The notes beneath the pieces are model-generated. The model saw only the letters and a program-made list of their open reading frames with translations. It ran no database searches and was not told the DNA's origin. A DNA stretch of 7,505 nt. Source: DATMBL01 sp050735975. Lineage in GTDB: Bacteria > Desulfobacterota > Binatia > UBA9968. Below, piece by piece: positions 1-4,719 of the stretch (positions are counted from its first letter, which is position 1; each line of letters starts with the position of its first letter). Position numbers and translations under genes: made by a program. The stretch spans positions 1-7,505 of the forward strand of contig JBOHVS010000258.1 of assembly GCA_050735975.1 (NCBI GenBank), in the 5' to 3' direction.

Positions 1-442
1 TCCACCGGTACCGAAGGATTTCTCCAGTCCGCTCCCTCTCCGGCCGCTGCAGTTTCGATTTGATCCGTATCGGATTTAAATGAACGTAGCGGCTCAGTTC
101 CAATAAATAACTGTCTTTGTCCACCACAATGGCTTTGAATCGTCCTTGGTACAAATGGCCGATCCGGTGGTGCCGGCGGTTGTAGTAGCCGGTATAGGAA
201 ATATTGAATTGCCTCATGAACTCAGACAGGTTCGCTTTGAGCGTCTCGACAATCAGATGAAAATGGTTGCTCATCAGCACATAGGCGTGCACCCGGACAC
301 TGAAGATCTCCCGCGCGCTCCGAAGCCGCTCTAGAAAACCCGCTCGGTCATGATCGTCGCGGAAAATTACGCGCCGGTCGTTACCCCGGCAAGTGACGTG
401 ATAAAAAGCATTGGGGTACAAGATTCTCAATGGACGCGCCAT
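1..442 (-). CDS. REP-associated tyrosine transposase (RAYT), cut by left edge
   Basis: This is a Y1/HUH single-strand DNA transposase of the TnpA-REP (RAYT) family, related to IS200/IS605 TnpA. These enzymes nick and join single-stranded hairpin DNA at REP-like palindromes. The frame opens at an ATG (440-442) with the usual family start, MARPLRI, and stays open for 147 codons to the window edge. The N-terminal YHVTCRGNDRR block is at about residues 14-24. The metal-binding HUH motif (NHFH) has H60 and H62. GHLYQGRFKA is at 95-104. RYVHLNP holds the expected catalytic Tyr at residue 119. The visible end, RYRW, matches the conserved YRWSS region, so only the C-terminal third is missing. It is closer in sequence to the third transposase in this window than to the second. 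No clear Shine-Dalgarno sequence precedes the ATG. The family call is firm; activity cannot be judged without the missing part. Confidence 0.9.
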   Translation of the reverse strand, partial: MARPLRILYPNAFYHVTCRGNDRRVIFRDDHDRAGFLERLRSAREIFSVRVHAYVLMSNHFHLIVETLKANLSEFMRQFNISYTGYYNRRHHRIGHLYQGRFKAIVVDKDSYLLELSRYVHLNPIRIKSKLQRPERERTGEILRYRW

Positions 443-471
443 AATTCGCCGCACTTACCACGTGTGAAATA

Positions 472-506
472 CCAGAGTCAAGATTTGACCCCCTTGGCCG
501 CCGGCC
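472..506 (-). repeat. Terminal sequence of the first RAYT element
   Basis: About 30 bp upstream of the transposase start, the minus strand reads AAGGGGGTCAAATCTTGACT. This shares the GGGTCA core with the ends of the other two RAYT elements in the window. Just outside it lies the near-palindrome GGCCGCCGGCC (496-506), a possible REP-like hairpin. The partner end must lie beyond the left edge, so this is identified by resemblance, not by a matched pair. Confidence 0.5.
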
Positions 507-532
507 CCTACCTTGTTGCTCGCCGGATAACC

Positions 533-787
533 CTATTTGGCCCAGGATTGTCTAGAATTAGAAAATCTGGCCTCAAGCCCGGTCCCTGACTGGCTGAAGA
601 AGACCACCTCTGTGACCGTCGGCGAGTCGAAAAGCGAGTGGGATTCGCCCACCGAGCTGATAAACCTCAGGAAGGTTTGCAGCGACATCTCCGTCCCGCG
701 CACGAAACTATTGAAGTACGAGGCGGGGAATCCGCCCGGGAGGCGATTCCAATTGGATCCGTAGGGTAATGAAACATGACTCGCAGT
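533..787 (-). pseudogene. Unidentified open frame without a start codon (possible gene relic)
   Basis: A minus-strand frame runs from just after a TGA (788-790) to a TAG at 533-535, 84 codons with strongly GC-rich third positions. Its product is neither hydrophobic nor repetitive. Recognisable patches are SNWNRLPGGFPASYF near the start, an internal Met in GTEMSLQ, and SGTGLEARF near the end. The only ATG is internal, and no ribosome binding site is visible, so it looks like the tail of a decayed gene. The opposite strand is also open over 537-764 (TTG start) and shares the same third positions, so base composition cannot decide the strand. I do not recognise either translation. Confidence 0.22.
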
Positions 788-908
788 TCACAAACCGGAA
801 AACCATGCCAAGAAAGTCAAGCGCACCTCCACGCGTCGCCGCGAAGTGCTTCGCGGGCACATCTTGCAGCAATGCGAACACATCGTGCATTTTGATTTCT
901 GCAAGCAT
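708..908 (-). pseudogene. Possible degenerate DUF4926-like gene
   Basis: From ATG 906-908 the frame reads MLAEIKMHDVFALLQDVPAK, which resembles the N-terminus of DUF4926 proteins. These are small, about 60-80 aa, of unknown function, and often lie beside toxin-antitoxin genes. After about residue 25 the resemblance is lost. The expected RRGQVGTVV and EVEF segments are absent from this frame, and the remaining tail (residues 26-66) is not family-like. A neighbouring frame gives RRVEVRLTF at the same place, suggesting a deletion or frameshift. It lies 67 bp downstream of hicA on the same strand. It could instead be a chance resemblance over about 20 residues. Confidence 0.3.
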
Positions 909-967
909 GCTACCCGCACCTATGTCGTTGGAAAAAGAGTCATTGGATTTTTCGATGGCATGGTGTC

Positions 968-988
968 GTTCGAAATCACTCTTCGAAC
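968..988 (-). repeat. 7-bp inverted repeat across the hicA stop codon
   Basis: GTTCGAA (968-974) and TTCGAAC (982-988) form a perfect 7-bp stem with a 7-nt loop that contains the hicA stop codon (976-978). It could end or stabilise the hicBA transcript. There is no T-run after it on the minus strand, so an intrinsic terminator is not supported. Confidence 0.45.
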
Positions 989-1197
989 TCACTCCTGACC
1001 ACGCCGGACTGCCGGATGATCGATTGCAGTGTACCGATGCGAATTTCAGCGTGACCGGGTACTGGAACGGTAACCGTTCCTGACGATACTTTTTTCTGCA
1101 TGACCACGTGACTGCCTCGCCTGCGGACTTCCTCGAAGCCGGACTTTCTTAGGATGGCGCAAACCTCCTTCCCGGAAAGAATGCGCAATCTAGCCAA
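976..1197 (-). CDS. hicA: HicA-family mRNA interferase toxin
   Basis: This is a type II toxin of the HicA (YcfA) family, a double-stranded-RNA-binding-like fold that cleaves mRNA and is neutralised by HicB. The 73-residue product has the usual length. It opens with the family pattern SGKEVCAILRKSGFEEVRRR (residues 8-27). The catalytic His is residue 30 in the GSHVV motif. The VTVPVPGHAEIRIGTLQSII segment (42-61) is the conserved C-terminal half. The start is a TTG at 1195-1197. GAGG lies six bases upstream, and the start overlaps the end of hicB by 8 nt, so translation is probably coupled. A second in-frame TTG three codons on is less likely. Nothing is missing, so the toxin should be active. 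Confidence 0.93.
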   Translation of the reverse strand: MARLRILSGKEVCAILRKSGFEEVRRRGSHVVMQKKVSSGTVTVPVPGHAEIRIGTLQSIIRQSGVVRSEFEE

Positions 1198-1405
1198 CCG
1201 CTACCTCAATTTGGGTTACGAACACCTCGCTCCGCAGCCGCTGCTTGACTTCCTCAGGCGAAGCCGACTCGAAGAAAAGCTCCAACGCTTCGCGCAAATT
1301 GTCACGGGCTTCCTCGATGGTCTTCCCCTGACTTGCCACGTCCAGCTCGGGGCACAGTGACACATAGCCGTCGCCCTCCCGCTCAATTACCGCTGTAAGT
1401 TTCAT
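1190..1405 (-). CDS. hicB: HicB-family antitoxin
   Basis: This is the antitoxin partner of HicA. The 71-residue protein has the partial RNase-H-like HicB fold: MKLTAVIEREGDGYVSLCPE at 1-20, then LDVASQGKTIEEARDNLREA (21-40) and a helical ALELFFES segment. No C-terminal ribbon-helix-helix or HTH domain is present, as in the short HicB subgroup. Any autoregulation would therefore need the HicAB complex or another factor. GGAGG sits five bases before the ATG. The antitoxin-first order differs from E. coli hicAB but is common elsewhere. A promoter and a flanking inverted repeat lie directly upstream (1415-1471). Confidence 0.93.
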   Translation of the reverse strand: MKLTAVIEREGDGYVSLCPELDVASQGKTIEEARDNLREALELFFESASPEEVKQRLRSEVFVTQIEVAVG

Positions 1406-1414
1406 TGTCCCCTC

Positions 1415-1471
1415 CGTTACACGCTGAGTATATCAAGGCTCCGTGACCTCGCCAACTTGCACCGTGTAACG
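1415..1471. promoter_or_regulatory. Perfect 9-bp inverted repeat bracketing the hicBA promoter (candidate operator)
   Basis: CGTTACACG at 1415-1423 and CGTGTAACG at 1463-1471 are exact reverse complements with centres 48 bp apart. The first lies between the Shine-Dalgarno sequence and the -10 box of hicBA; the second lies just upstream of the -35 box. This layout suits a repressor that bridges two half-sites around a promoter. Regulatory use is inference; the repeat itself is seen directly. Confidence 0.5.
1427..1455 (-). promoter_or_regulatory. hicBA promoter
   Basis: Read on the minus strand, TTGGCG (1450-1455) and TATACT (1427-1432) are separated by 17 bp. They match the sigma-70 consensus at 4 of 6 and 5 of 6 positions. 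The -10 box lies about 20 bp before the hicB ATG, leaving room for the GGAGG ribosome binding site. Confidence 0.6.
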
Positions 1472-1578
1472 CACAGTCCGCGGTACACACTTCCAGGTTT
1501 CGAAATTCCCATAAACGTGGGGGTTCGTCGGGTGATCGGAACAAACAGTTGTTGAGCCCAAAATCGTAGGCAGGTGGT

Positions 1579-1605
1579 AGGGTCAAGCATGAGTTATGAC
1601 TTATT
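1579..1605 (-). repeat. Left terminal inverted repeat of the 1579-2587 element
   Basis: The plus strand starts AGGGTCAAGCATGAGT and ends TGACTTATT. It pairs with 2561-2587 and overlaps the last codons of the transposase, including the TAA at 1601-1603. GTGG and GTAG tetranucleotides (1574-1580), of the GTRG type that marks REP sequences, abut it; these may be chance. Confidence 0.7.
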
Positions 1606-2545
1606 TATCGATTACCTCGGCGATTTTCCTTTCGGTCTTAGGGTTCCGATCGGTTTCATAAATCGCGCAGAGCCGGCTTACCATCGAGGCATCTCGGTTT
1701 ATCTGACGAGCAATCTCAGTCGCTCTCATCCCGCACCAGTTGCGCGCTAGGTACGCAAGTTGCGCCCGCGGCTTGGCCCACGCGCGCTGCCGTCCCGCTG
1801 CTGTGAGATCGATGACTCCGCAACCATGAACCTGGGCGAGAGCGGGCAGTAATTTTTCAAATCGCAGGTTACGTCCGCCTGGTCTGATCTCGGCCTGTGG
1901 AGCACGCTCGAGAATCTTGTGAACGAAGTCCTCATCGCCCAGAAAGCGCTGATCAACTGCTTGGTAGTACCGTTCGTCGTGCCCTAGCTTGTCTCCGTCT
2001 GCTATAAATCTACGGTAAGCGCTGGCCGCCTGAGTGGGCGTCTTCCCCAATTGTTCCAAAACCAACGCGGTATCGACGGCGACGGGCCCTCCCCTTCCTA
2101 AATACACATGGTGACTGCTCCACCGATACCTGGCAACATCTTCTGGGTCTTTCAAACGAACGGGATTGAGGTGAATGTAGCGAACAAGTTCAAGAAGGTA
2201 AGCGTCGCGGTCACAAAGAATTGCTTTGTACCGTCCCTGGAAGAGATGGCCGACGGTCCCGTAACGGCGGTTATAGTACTGCGTGTATGTGAATTGAATT
2301 CCTTGGAGGATTTTAGATAGCGGCGTTTTGCCGGTTTCGACCAAGAAATGGACGTGATTAGACATCAACACGTAGGCGTAAACTATAAATCCATAACGCT
2401 GCCGATAGTGTTCAACTCGCTTGAGATAGTAAAGCCGGTCGCGATCATCACGGAAGATTTTCTGACGCTGATTGCCACGGACTATTACGTGGTAAAACGC
2501 CCCTTCGAATTCGACACGCGGTTTCCTAGCCACGCGGGCGACCAT
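1601..2545 (-). CDS. RAYT transposase with DnaA-like C-terminal domain
   Basis: This is a Y1/HUH transposase of 314 residues, about twice the length of the minimal E. coli TnpA-REP. The N-terminal catalytic domain contains YHVIVRGNQRQKIF (18-31), the HUH motif MSNHVHFLVE with H64 and H66, GHLFQGRYKA (99-108), and the catalytic Tyr123 in RYIHLNPVR. All key residues are intact. From about residue 222 the C-terminus resembles the DnaA domain-IV-like helix-turn-helix found in a RAYT subgroup. It includes LAYLARNWCGMRATEIARQI (about 268-287) and DASMVSRLC, probably a sequence-specific DNA reader. The ATG gives MVARVARKPRVEF. Since relatives usually begin MARKPR, the GTG four codons in (2531-2533) may be the true start; neither has a clear ribosome binding site. 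It is probably functional. Confidence 0.92.
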   Translation of the reverse strand: MVARVARKPRVEFEGAFYHVIVRGNQRQKIFRDDRDRLYYLKRVEHYRQRYGFIVYAYVLMSNHVHFLVETGKTPLSKILQGIQFTYTQYYNRRYGTVGHLFQGRYKAILCDRDAYLLELVRYIHLNPVRLKDPEDVARYRWSSHHVYLGRGGPVAVDTALVLEQLGKTPTQAASAYRRFIADGDKLGHDERYYQAVDQRFLGDEDFVHKILERAPQAEIRPGGRNLRFEKLLPALAQVHGCGVIDLTAAGRQRAWAKPRAQLAYLARNWCGMRATEIARQINRDASMVSRLCAIYETDRNPKTERKIAEVIDK

Positions 2546-2560
2546 ATCCGAAGGTTGGCC

Positions 2561-2587
2561 AATAAGTCAATACTCAGGTCTGACCCC
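2561..2587 (-). repeat. Right terminal inverted repeat of the 1579-2587 element
   Basis: The minus strand begins GGGGTCAGACCTGAGT and ends TGACTTATT, matching 1579-1605 at 21 of 27 positions. It lies directly upstream of the transposase start, so it may also carry its promoter or operator. Confidence 0.7.
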
Positions 2588-2595
2588 CAACCCCC

Positions 2596-2612
2596 GATGG
2601 AATAGCTCCATC
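2596..2612. repeat. Small hairpin next to the RAYT element end
   Basis: GATGGA (2596-2601) and TCCATC (2607-2612) form a perfect 6-bp stem with a 5-nt loop, eight bases outside the right end of the element. It could be a REP-like recognition hairpin. No T-run follows on the minus strand, so it is a poor terminator for vapBC. Confidence 0.4.
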
Positions 2613-2650
2613 ACCAGCGCTCGTTCCTGCCGATTTCGCCCACGATCTTT

Positions 2651-3070
2651 TTACTGATCCATTCCCATCACGTCGAATCCAAGGCTTCTAGCAGCGGTGC
2701 CGAGTTGCGAATCGTGGGTCAACAAGCAATCAATATTTTCAATTTCACGTATCGACAGCGCGGTGGCTAAATGAATCGCATCCAGGGTTCCAACCACGGT
2801 GGGAAAGGTTTCGCTCGCTCGCTGAAAGATTTGGTTTGTGACCGGGTGAATCGCGAAGGTTTCGTGGGTAATCTTGATTTCGCGCACGAGTTCCGCGACT
2901 TCGGAATCGGAAATCTCGTGAGTTAACCGGAGCCGGTCGACCGTTCTCAACGCTTCGACGCGCCACAGGGCGCTGCTGTAGGCTTTGTTCCATTGGCCCC
3001 AAATACCTACCTGGTTCGGCTCCCGTAACAGTATGCGCAGGACGATCGACGTGTCGACGTAAACGGTCAT
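2651..3070 (-). CDS. vapC: VapC-family PIN-domain toxin
   Basis: This is a PIN-domain ribonuclease toxin of 139 residues, the usual VapC length. Family members cut tRNA or rRNA in a Mg2+-dependent way. The acidic metal-binding residues are all visible: D6 in VYVDTS, E39 in WRVEALR, D97 in GTLDAIHLATA (94-104), and D120 in LLTHDSQLGTAA (116-127). It overlaps the upstream antitoxin gene by 4 nt (ATGA at 3067-3070), so translation is coupled. The intact active site suggests a working toxin. The 63 bp between its stop and the RAYT element hold only a small hairpin. Confidence 0.92.
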   Translation of the reverse strand: MTVYVDTSIVLRILLREPNQVGIWGQWNKAYSSALWRVEALRTVDRLRLTHEISDSEVAELVREIKITHETFAIHPVTNQIFQRASETFPTVVGTLDAIHLATALSIREIENIDCLLTHDSQLGTAARSLGFDVMGMDQ

Positions 3071-3318
3071 CGGCGTCGGCGGTCTTCTAAAAGCGATTTC
3101 ACTCCGGACGATGATCGTCTGGGCGTAATGCCTCTTATTTTTTTTAAGTCTTTGACCGGGCGAGTAGGCTCTACGATCTCAACCGAAGGAGCGGTCACGG
3201 GGAGTATTCGCGCGACCTGATGACGATGCGAGGTGACGACAACTTCTTCGCCCGACTTGACCAGACTCAGATAGTAACTGAGTTTTTCTTTTAAAACGGC
3301 GACGTTTACAACATTCAT
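3067..3318 (-). CDS. vapB: Phd/YefM-family antitoxin (VapB role)
   Basis: This 83-residue antitoxin pairs with the PIN toxin that follows. The N-terminal half has the Phd/YefM DNA-binding and dimerisation pattern: VNVAVLKEKLSYYLSLVKSG (4-23), then EEVVVTSHRHQVARILP (24-40). The C-terminal half is charged and probably disordered (PVKDLKKIRGITPRR, then an Arg-rich end). Such tails wrap and block the toxin. The start agrees with the family N-terminus. No ribosome binding site precedes the ATG; instead a TATAAT box ends six bases upstream, suggesting leaderless translation. The family normally represses its own promoter. Confidence 0.9.
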   Translation of the reverse strand: MNVVNVAVLKEKLSYYLSLVKSGEEVVVTSHRHQVARILPVTAPSVEIVEPTRPVKDLKKIRGITPRRSSSGVKSLLEDRRRR

Positions 3319-3324
3319 GCCCAG

Positions 3325-3354
3325 ATTATAGTCATATACAGGTCATGATCGCAA
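3325..3354 (-). promoter_or_regulatory. vapBC promoter, probably giving a leaderless mRNA
   Basis: On the minus strand TTGCGA (3349-3354) and a perfect TATAAT (3325-3330) are 18 bp apart. Only six bases separate TATAAT from the vapB ATG, so transcription should start at or next to the A of the start codon. The spacer holds two ATGAC repeats, which could be antitoxin half-sites. Confidence 0.65.
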
Positions 3355-3363
3355 CCACCCATG

Positions 3364-3412
3364 AACGGTGAAAAGGGATCGATCTTGACTCAACTTGCCG
3401 GTTTTCACCGTT
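3364..3412. repeat. Perfect 11-bp inverted repeat upstream of vapBC
   Basis: AACGGTGAAAA (3364-3374) and TTTTCACCGTT (3402-3412) are exact reverse complements with a 27-nt spacer. The repeat lies 10 bp upstream of the vapBC -35 box and far downstream of the rnhA stop. It could be an operator, a miniature element, or a weak transcript end; no T-run supports a terminator. Function unknown. Confidence 0.5.
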
Positions 3413-3673
3413 ATGCTAATGGTCGTTGGAAAAGGAAGGATTTCTCAAAACACTGTACAGGAACTGAGACCACGTCGGACAGCCTTGCTACCACTTTGGC
3501 GCGTTGATATTTCGGGTGGCATGGGGGGACGCTGTTGACTAGTTGGACAAAGTTCTCGTTAGAATCTTCGAAACCCCGGGGGTTCCACAAAGGGGTCAAA
3601 TCCGCTTTTAGCTCTTCTTCGCACCCGTTCAGCACAAGAGATACGAATCTTCGAGGCAACAACGCTTTCTTGA
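3413..3673. other. Gene-free stretch with probable scars of RAYT ends
   Basis: I see no convincing gene here. Two plus-strand patches resemble the RAYT termini of this window. GGGGGACGCTGTTGACTAG (about 3524-3542) has the same G-run and TTGACT layout as the end at 472-495. AAAGGGGTCAAATC (3589-3602) matches the same end over its first half. Between them, AACCCC-G-GGGGTT (3572-3584) is a small palindrome. The stretch may be the residue of degraded or miniature elements. Confidence 0.35.
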
Positions 3674-4432
3674 TCACCCCGCCCGCATCTTGAGCAGCGT
3701 CGGAATATCTATTTTTTTCTGATACGGTCGCAGTTCTTCTTCTTTACGCTGCACGCCGAGCATGGCCATGCGGTCGGCGAGTTCGTTGCCTTCGGTGCCG
3801 AGGTGGGCGGCAACGTGGGTGAGCTTCAGTTCTTCTTCAATGCGTCGGTAGATCACGTAACAGTCCTGGATAATTTCCAGGTTCTTGATCTCGCCGCCGG
3901 GTTTTTTCCAGCCTTTCTTTTCCCAGTTCGGTGCCCAACTGCGAATGCAGTTGATGGAGTACGCCGAGTCGCTGCACACCTCGACGGTGTTGCCGGTCTT
4001 GATTTCTGCTTCGGCCATGCGCAATGCGTGATAGAGCGCGTTCAGTTCGGCGGTGTTGTTGGTCCCCATCGGGTTGTACAGGCCAAACCACAATTGCGCG
4101 AGTTCGCCGGCTCGATACACCACGATGCCGGAGCCGGCATTGCCGGGGTTGGGTTCGCAGGCACCATCGCAGTAAATGCTGACATCGAACTGTTGAGAGG
4201 AATGGGCGGCACTGTGATCGCTGTCCGGTGGGCTAGCTTTTTGCCTGCTGGGCGTTTTGGGCGAAATGCTTGCGTAGCCGTCGCGACAAAAGGCTTGCTC
4301 GGCTTCCGCACGGGTCGAGAAGGACTTGAAGCGCGCCCCGGCATACTTGTCCACGGCTCGCTGAGTGGTCGCCCAATCCGTGAATACACCGGTCTGCCGT
4401 CCTGACCATACCACGTAAAATTTTTGCGCCAT
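3674..4432 (-). CDS. rnhA: Ribonuclease HI with N-terminal viroplasmin-like domain
   Basis: This enzyme cuts the RNA strand of RNA-DNA hybrids, removing primers and R-loops. It has 252 residues. The N-terminal caulimovirus-viroplasmin-like domain (about 3-50: KFYVVWSGRQTGVFTDW, then FKSFSTRAEAEQAF) is found in eukaryotic RNase H1 and some bacterial ones, where it binds hybrids. A Ser/Lys/Pro-rich linker (56-80) follows. The RNase H domain (83-226) has all four catalytic acids: D89 in CDGACEPNPG, E129 in NTAELNAL, D155 in CSDSAYS and D220 in NELADRM. The loop His210 is in VAAHLGTEGNE. AGGAGG is present but 14 bases from the ATG, longer than usual; no in-frame start lies closer. Catalytic activity is expected. 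It faces away from fic, with a 287-bp shared upstream region. Confidence 0.95.
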   Translation of the reverse strand: MAQKFYVVWSGRQTGVFTDWATTQRAVDKYAGARFKSFSTRAEAEQAFCRDGYASISPKTPSRQKASPPDSDHSAAHSSQQFDVSIYCDGACEPNPGNAGSGIVVYRAGELAQLWFGLYNPMGTNNTAELNALYHALRMAEAEIKTGNTVEVCSDSAYSINCIRSWAPNWEKKGWKKPGGEIKNLEIIQDCYVIYRRIEEELKLTHVAAHLGTEGNELADRMAMLGVQRKEEELRPYQKKIDIPTLLKMRAG

Positions 4433-4531
4433 GCTGAGCCGATGTGCCTCCTCTAGAAATTAAACTGTCTTATAAAAATACGGGCTCTTGCCGATCGTCT
4501 GTGCGCGACCCAAAGGGACTTTGAGCAGAGC

Positions 4532-4549
4532 ACGCATGAATCCATGCGT
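4532..4549. repeat. 7-bp hairpin in the rnhA-fic intergenic region
   Basis: ACGCATG (4532-4538) and CATGCGT (4543-4549) form a perfect 7-bp stem with the loop AATC. It lies about 100 bp upstream of rnhA and about 170 bp upstream of fic. No T-run follows on either strand. It may be a regulator site; nothing more can be said. The rest of 4433-4638 shows no gene. Confidence 0.4.
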
Positions 4550-4638
4550 CAACTCAGGTTTCGCTTTGATGACTTAGTCGTTGGTTGCCACCGCCTCGAA
4601 GCTCGCCTCCCAAAGAGACCTTATATGGAAGAAGTTTC

Positions 4639-4665
4639 TTGACACATCCGCGGCCTTAATATACT
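4639..4665 (+). promoter_or_regulatory. Probable fic promoter
   Basis: TTGACA (4639-4644, perfect -35) precedes TATACT (4660-4665) with a 15-bp spacer, two short of ideal. TACTTT at 17 bp is a weaker alternative. The -10 box overlaps the first ATACTTT half-site, so binding there should block transcription. Confidence 0.5.
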
Positions 4666-4712
4666 TTACAATCGCAAAGTATCATAACTTTCTAGCTACC
4701 GAACTAAAGTAT
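4661..4712 (+). promoter_or_regulatory. Array of AAAGTAT half-sites upstream of fic (candidate autoregulatory operator)
   Basis: ATACTTT (4661-4667) and AAAGTAT (4676-4682) form a perfect 7-bp inverted pair. A second pair is ACTTT (4687-4691) with AAAGTAT (4706-4712). The two AAAGTAT copies are 30 bp apart, close to three helical turns. The boxes cover the -10 region and reach almost to the fic ATG. The Fic protein carries its own C-terminal winged-helix domain, making self-repression the simplest reading. Confidence 0.5.
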
Positions 4713-4719
4713 TCTAGCC

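Larger units (their letters stand above)
1579..2587 (-). mobile_element. Complete RAYT element with terminal inverted repeats
   Basis: A 1009-bp unit is bounded by 27-bp imperfect inverted repeats (21 of 27 identical) at 1579-1605 and 2561-2587. It contains one gene, a tyrosine HUH transposase. The left repeat runs into the transposase stop codon, and the right one ends 15 bp upstream of its ATG, so the repeats fit tightly around the gene. The element lies between hicBA and vapBC and interrupts neither. Family transposases act on single-stranded hairpins and leave no target duplication, and none is seen. Confidence 0.7.

Noticed and set aside
1383..1586. A 67-codon minus-strand open frame upstream of and overlapping hicB
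   Set aside because: It covers the hicBA promoter and flanking repeat, has no family-like sequence, and ends inside hicB in another frame.
3412..3417. Plus-strand promoter in the vapBC-rnhA gap (TTGACT with TATGCT)
   Set aside because: The spacing is 21 bp and no plausible gene follows.
3411..3677. An 88-codon minus-strand frame starting with GTG that overlaps the rnhA stop by 4 nt
   Set aside because: The overlap mimics operon coupling. The translation, however, runs through both RAYT-end-like motifs and a palindrome, has no ribosome binding site and matches no family I know; it is more likely repeat-derived.
3803..4405. A 200-codon plus-strand frame opposite rnhA
   Set aside because: It is the mirror of the RNase H coding frame; all four catalytic residues are on the minus strand.
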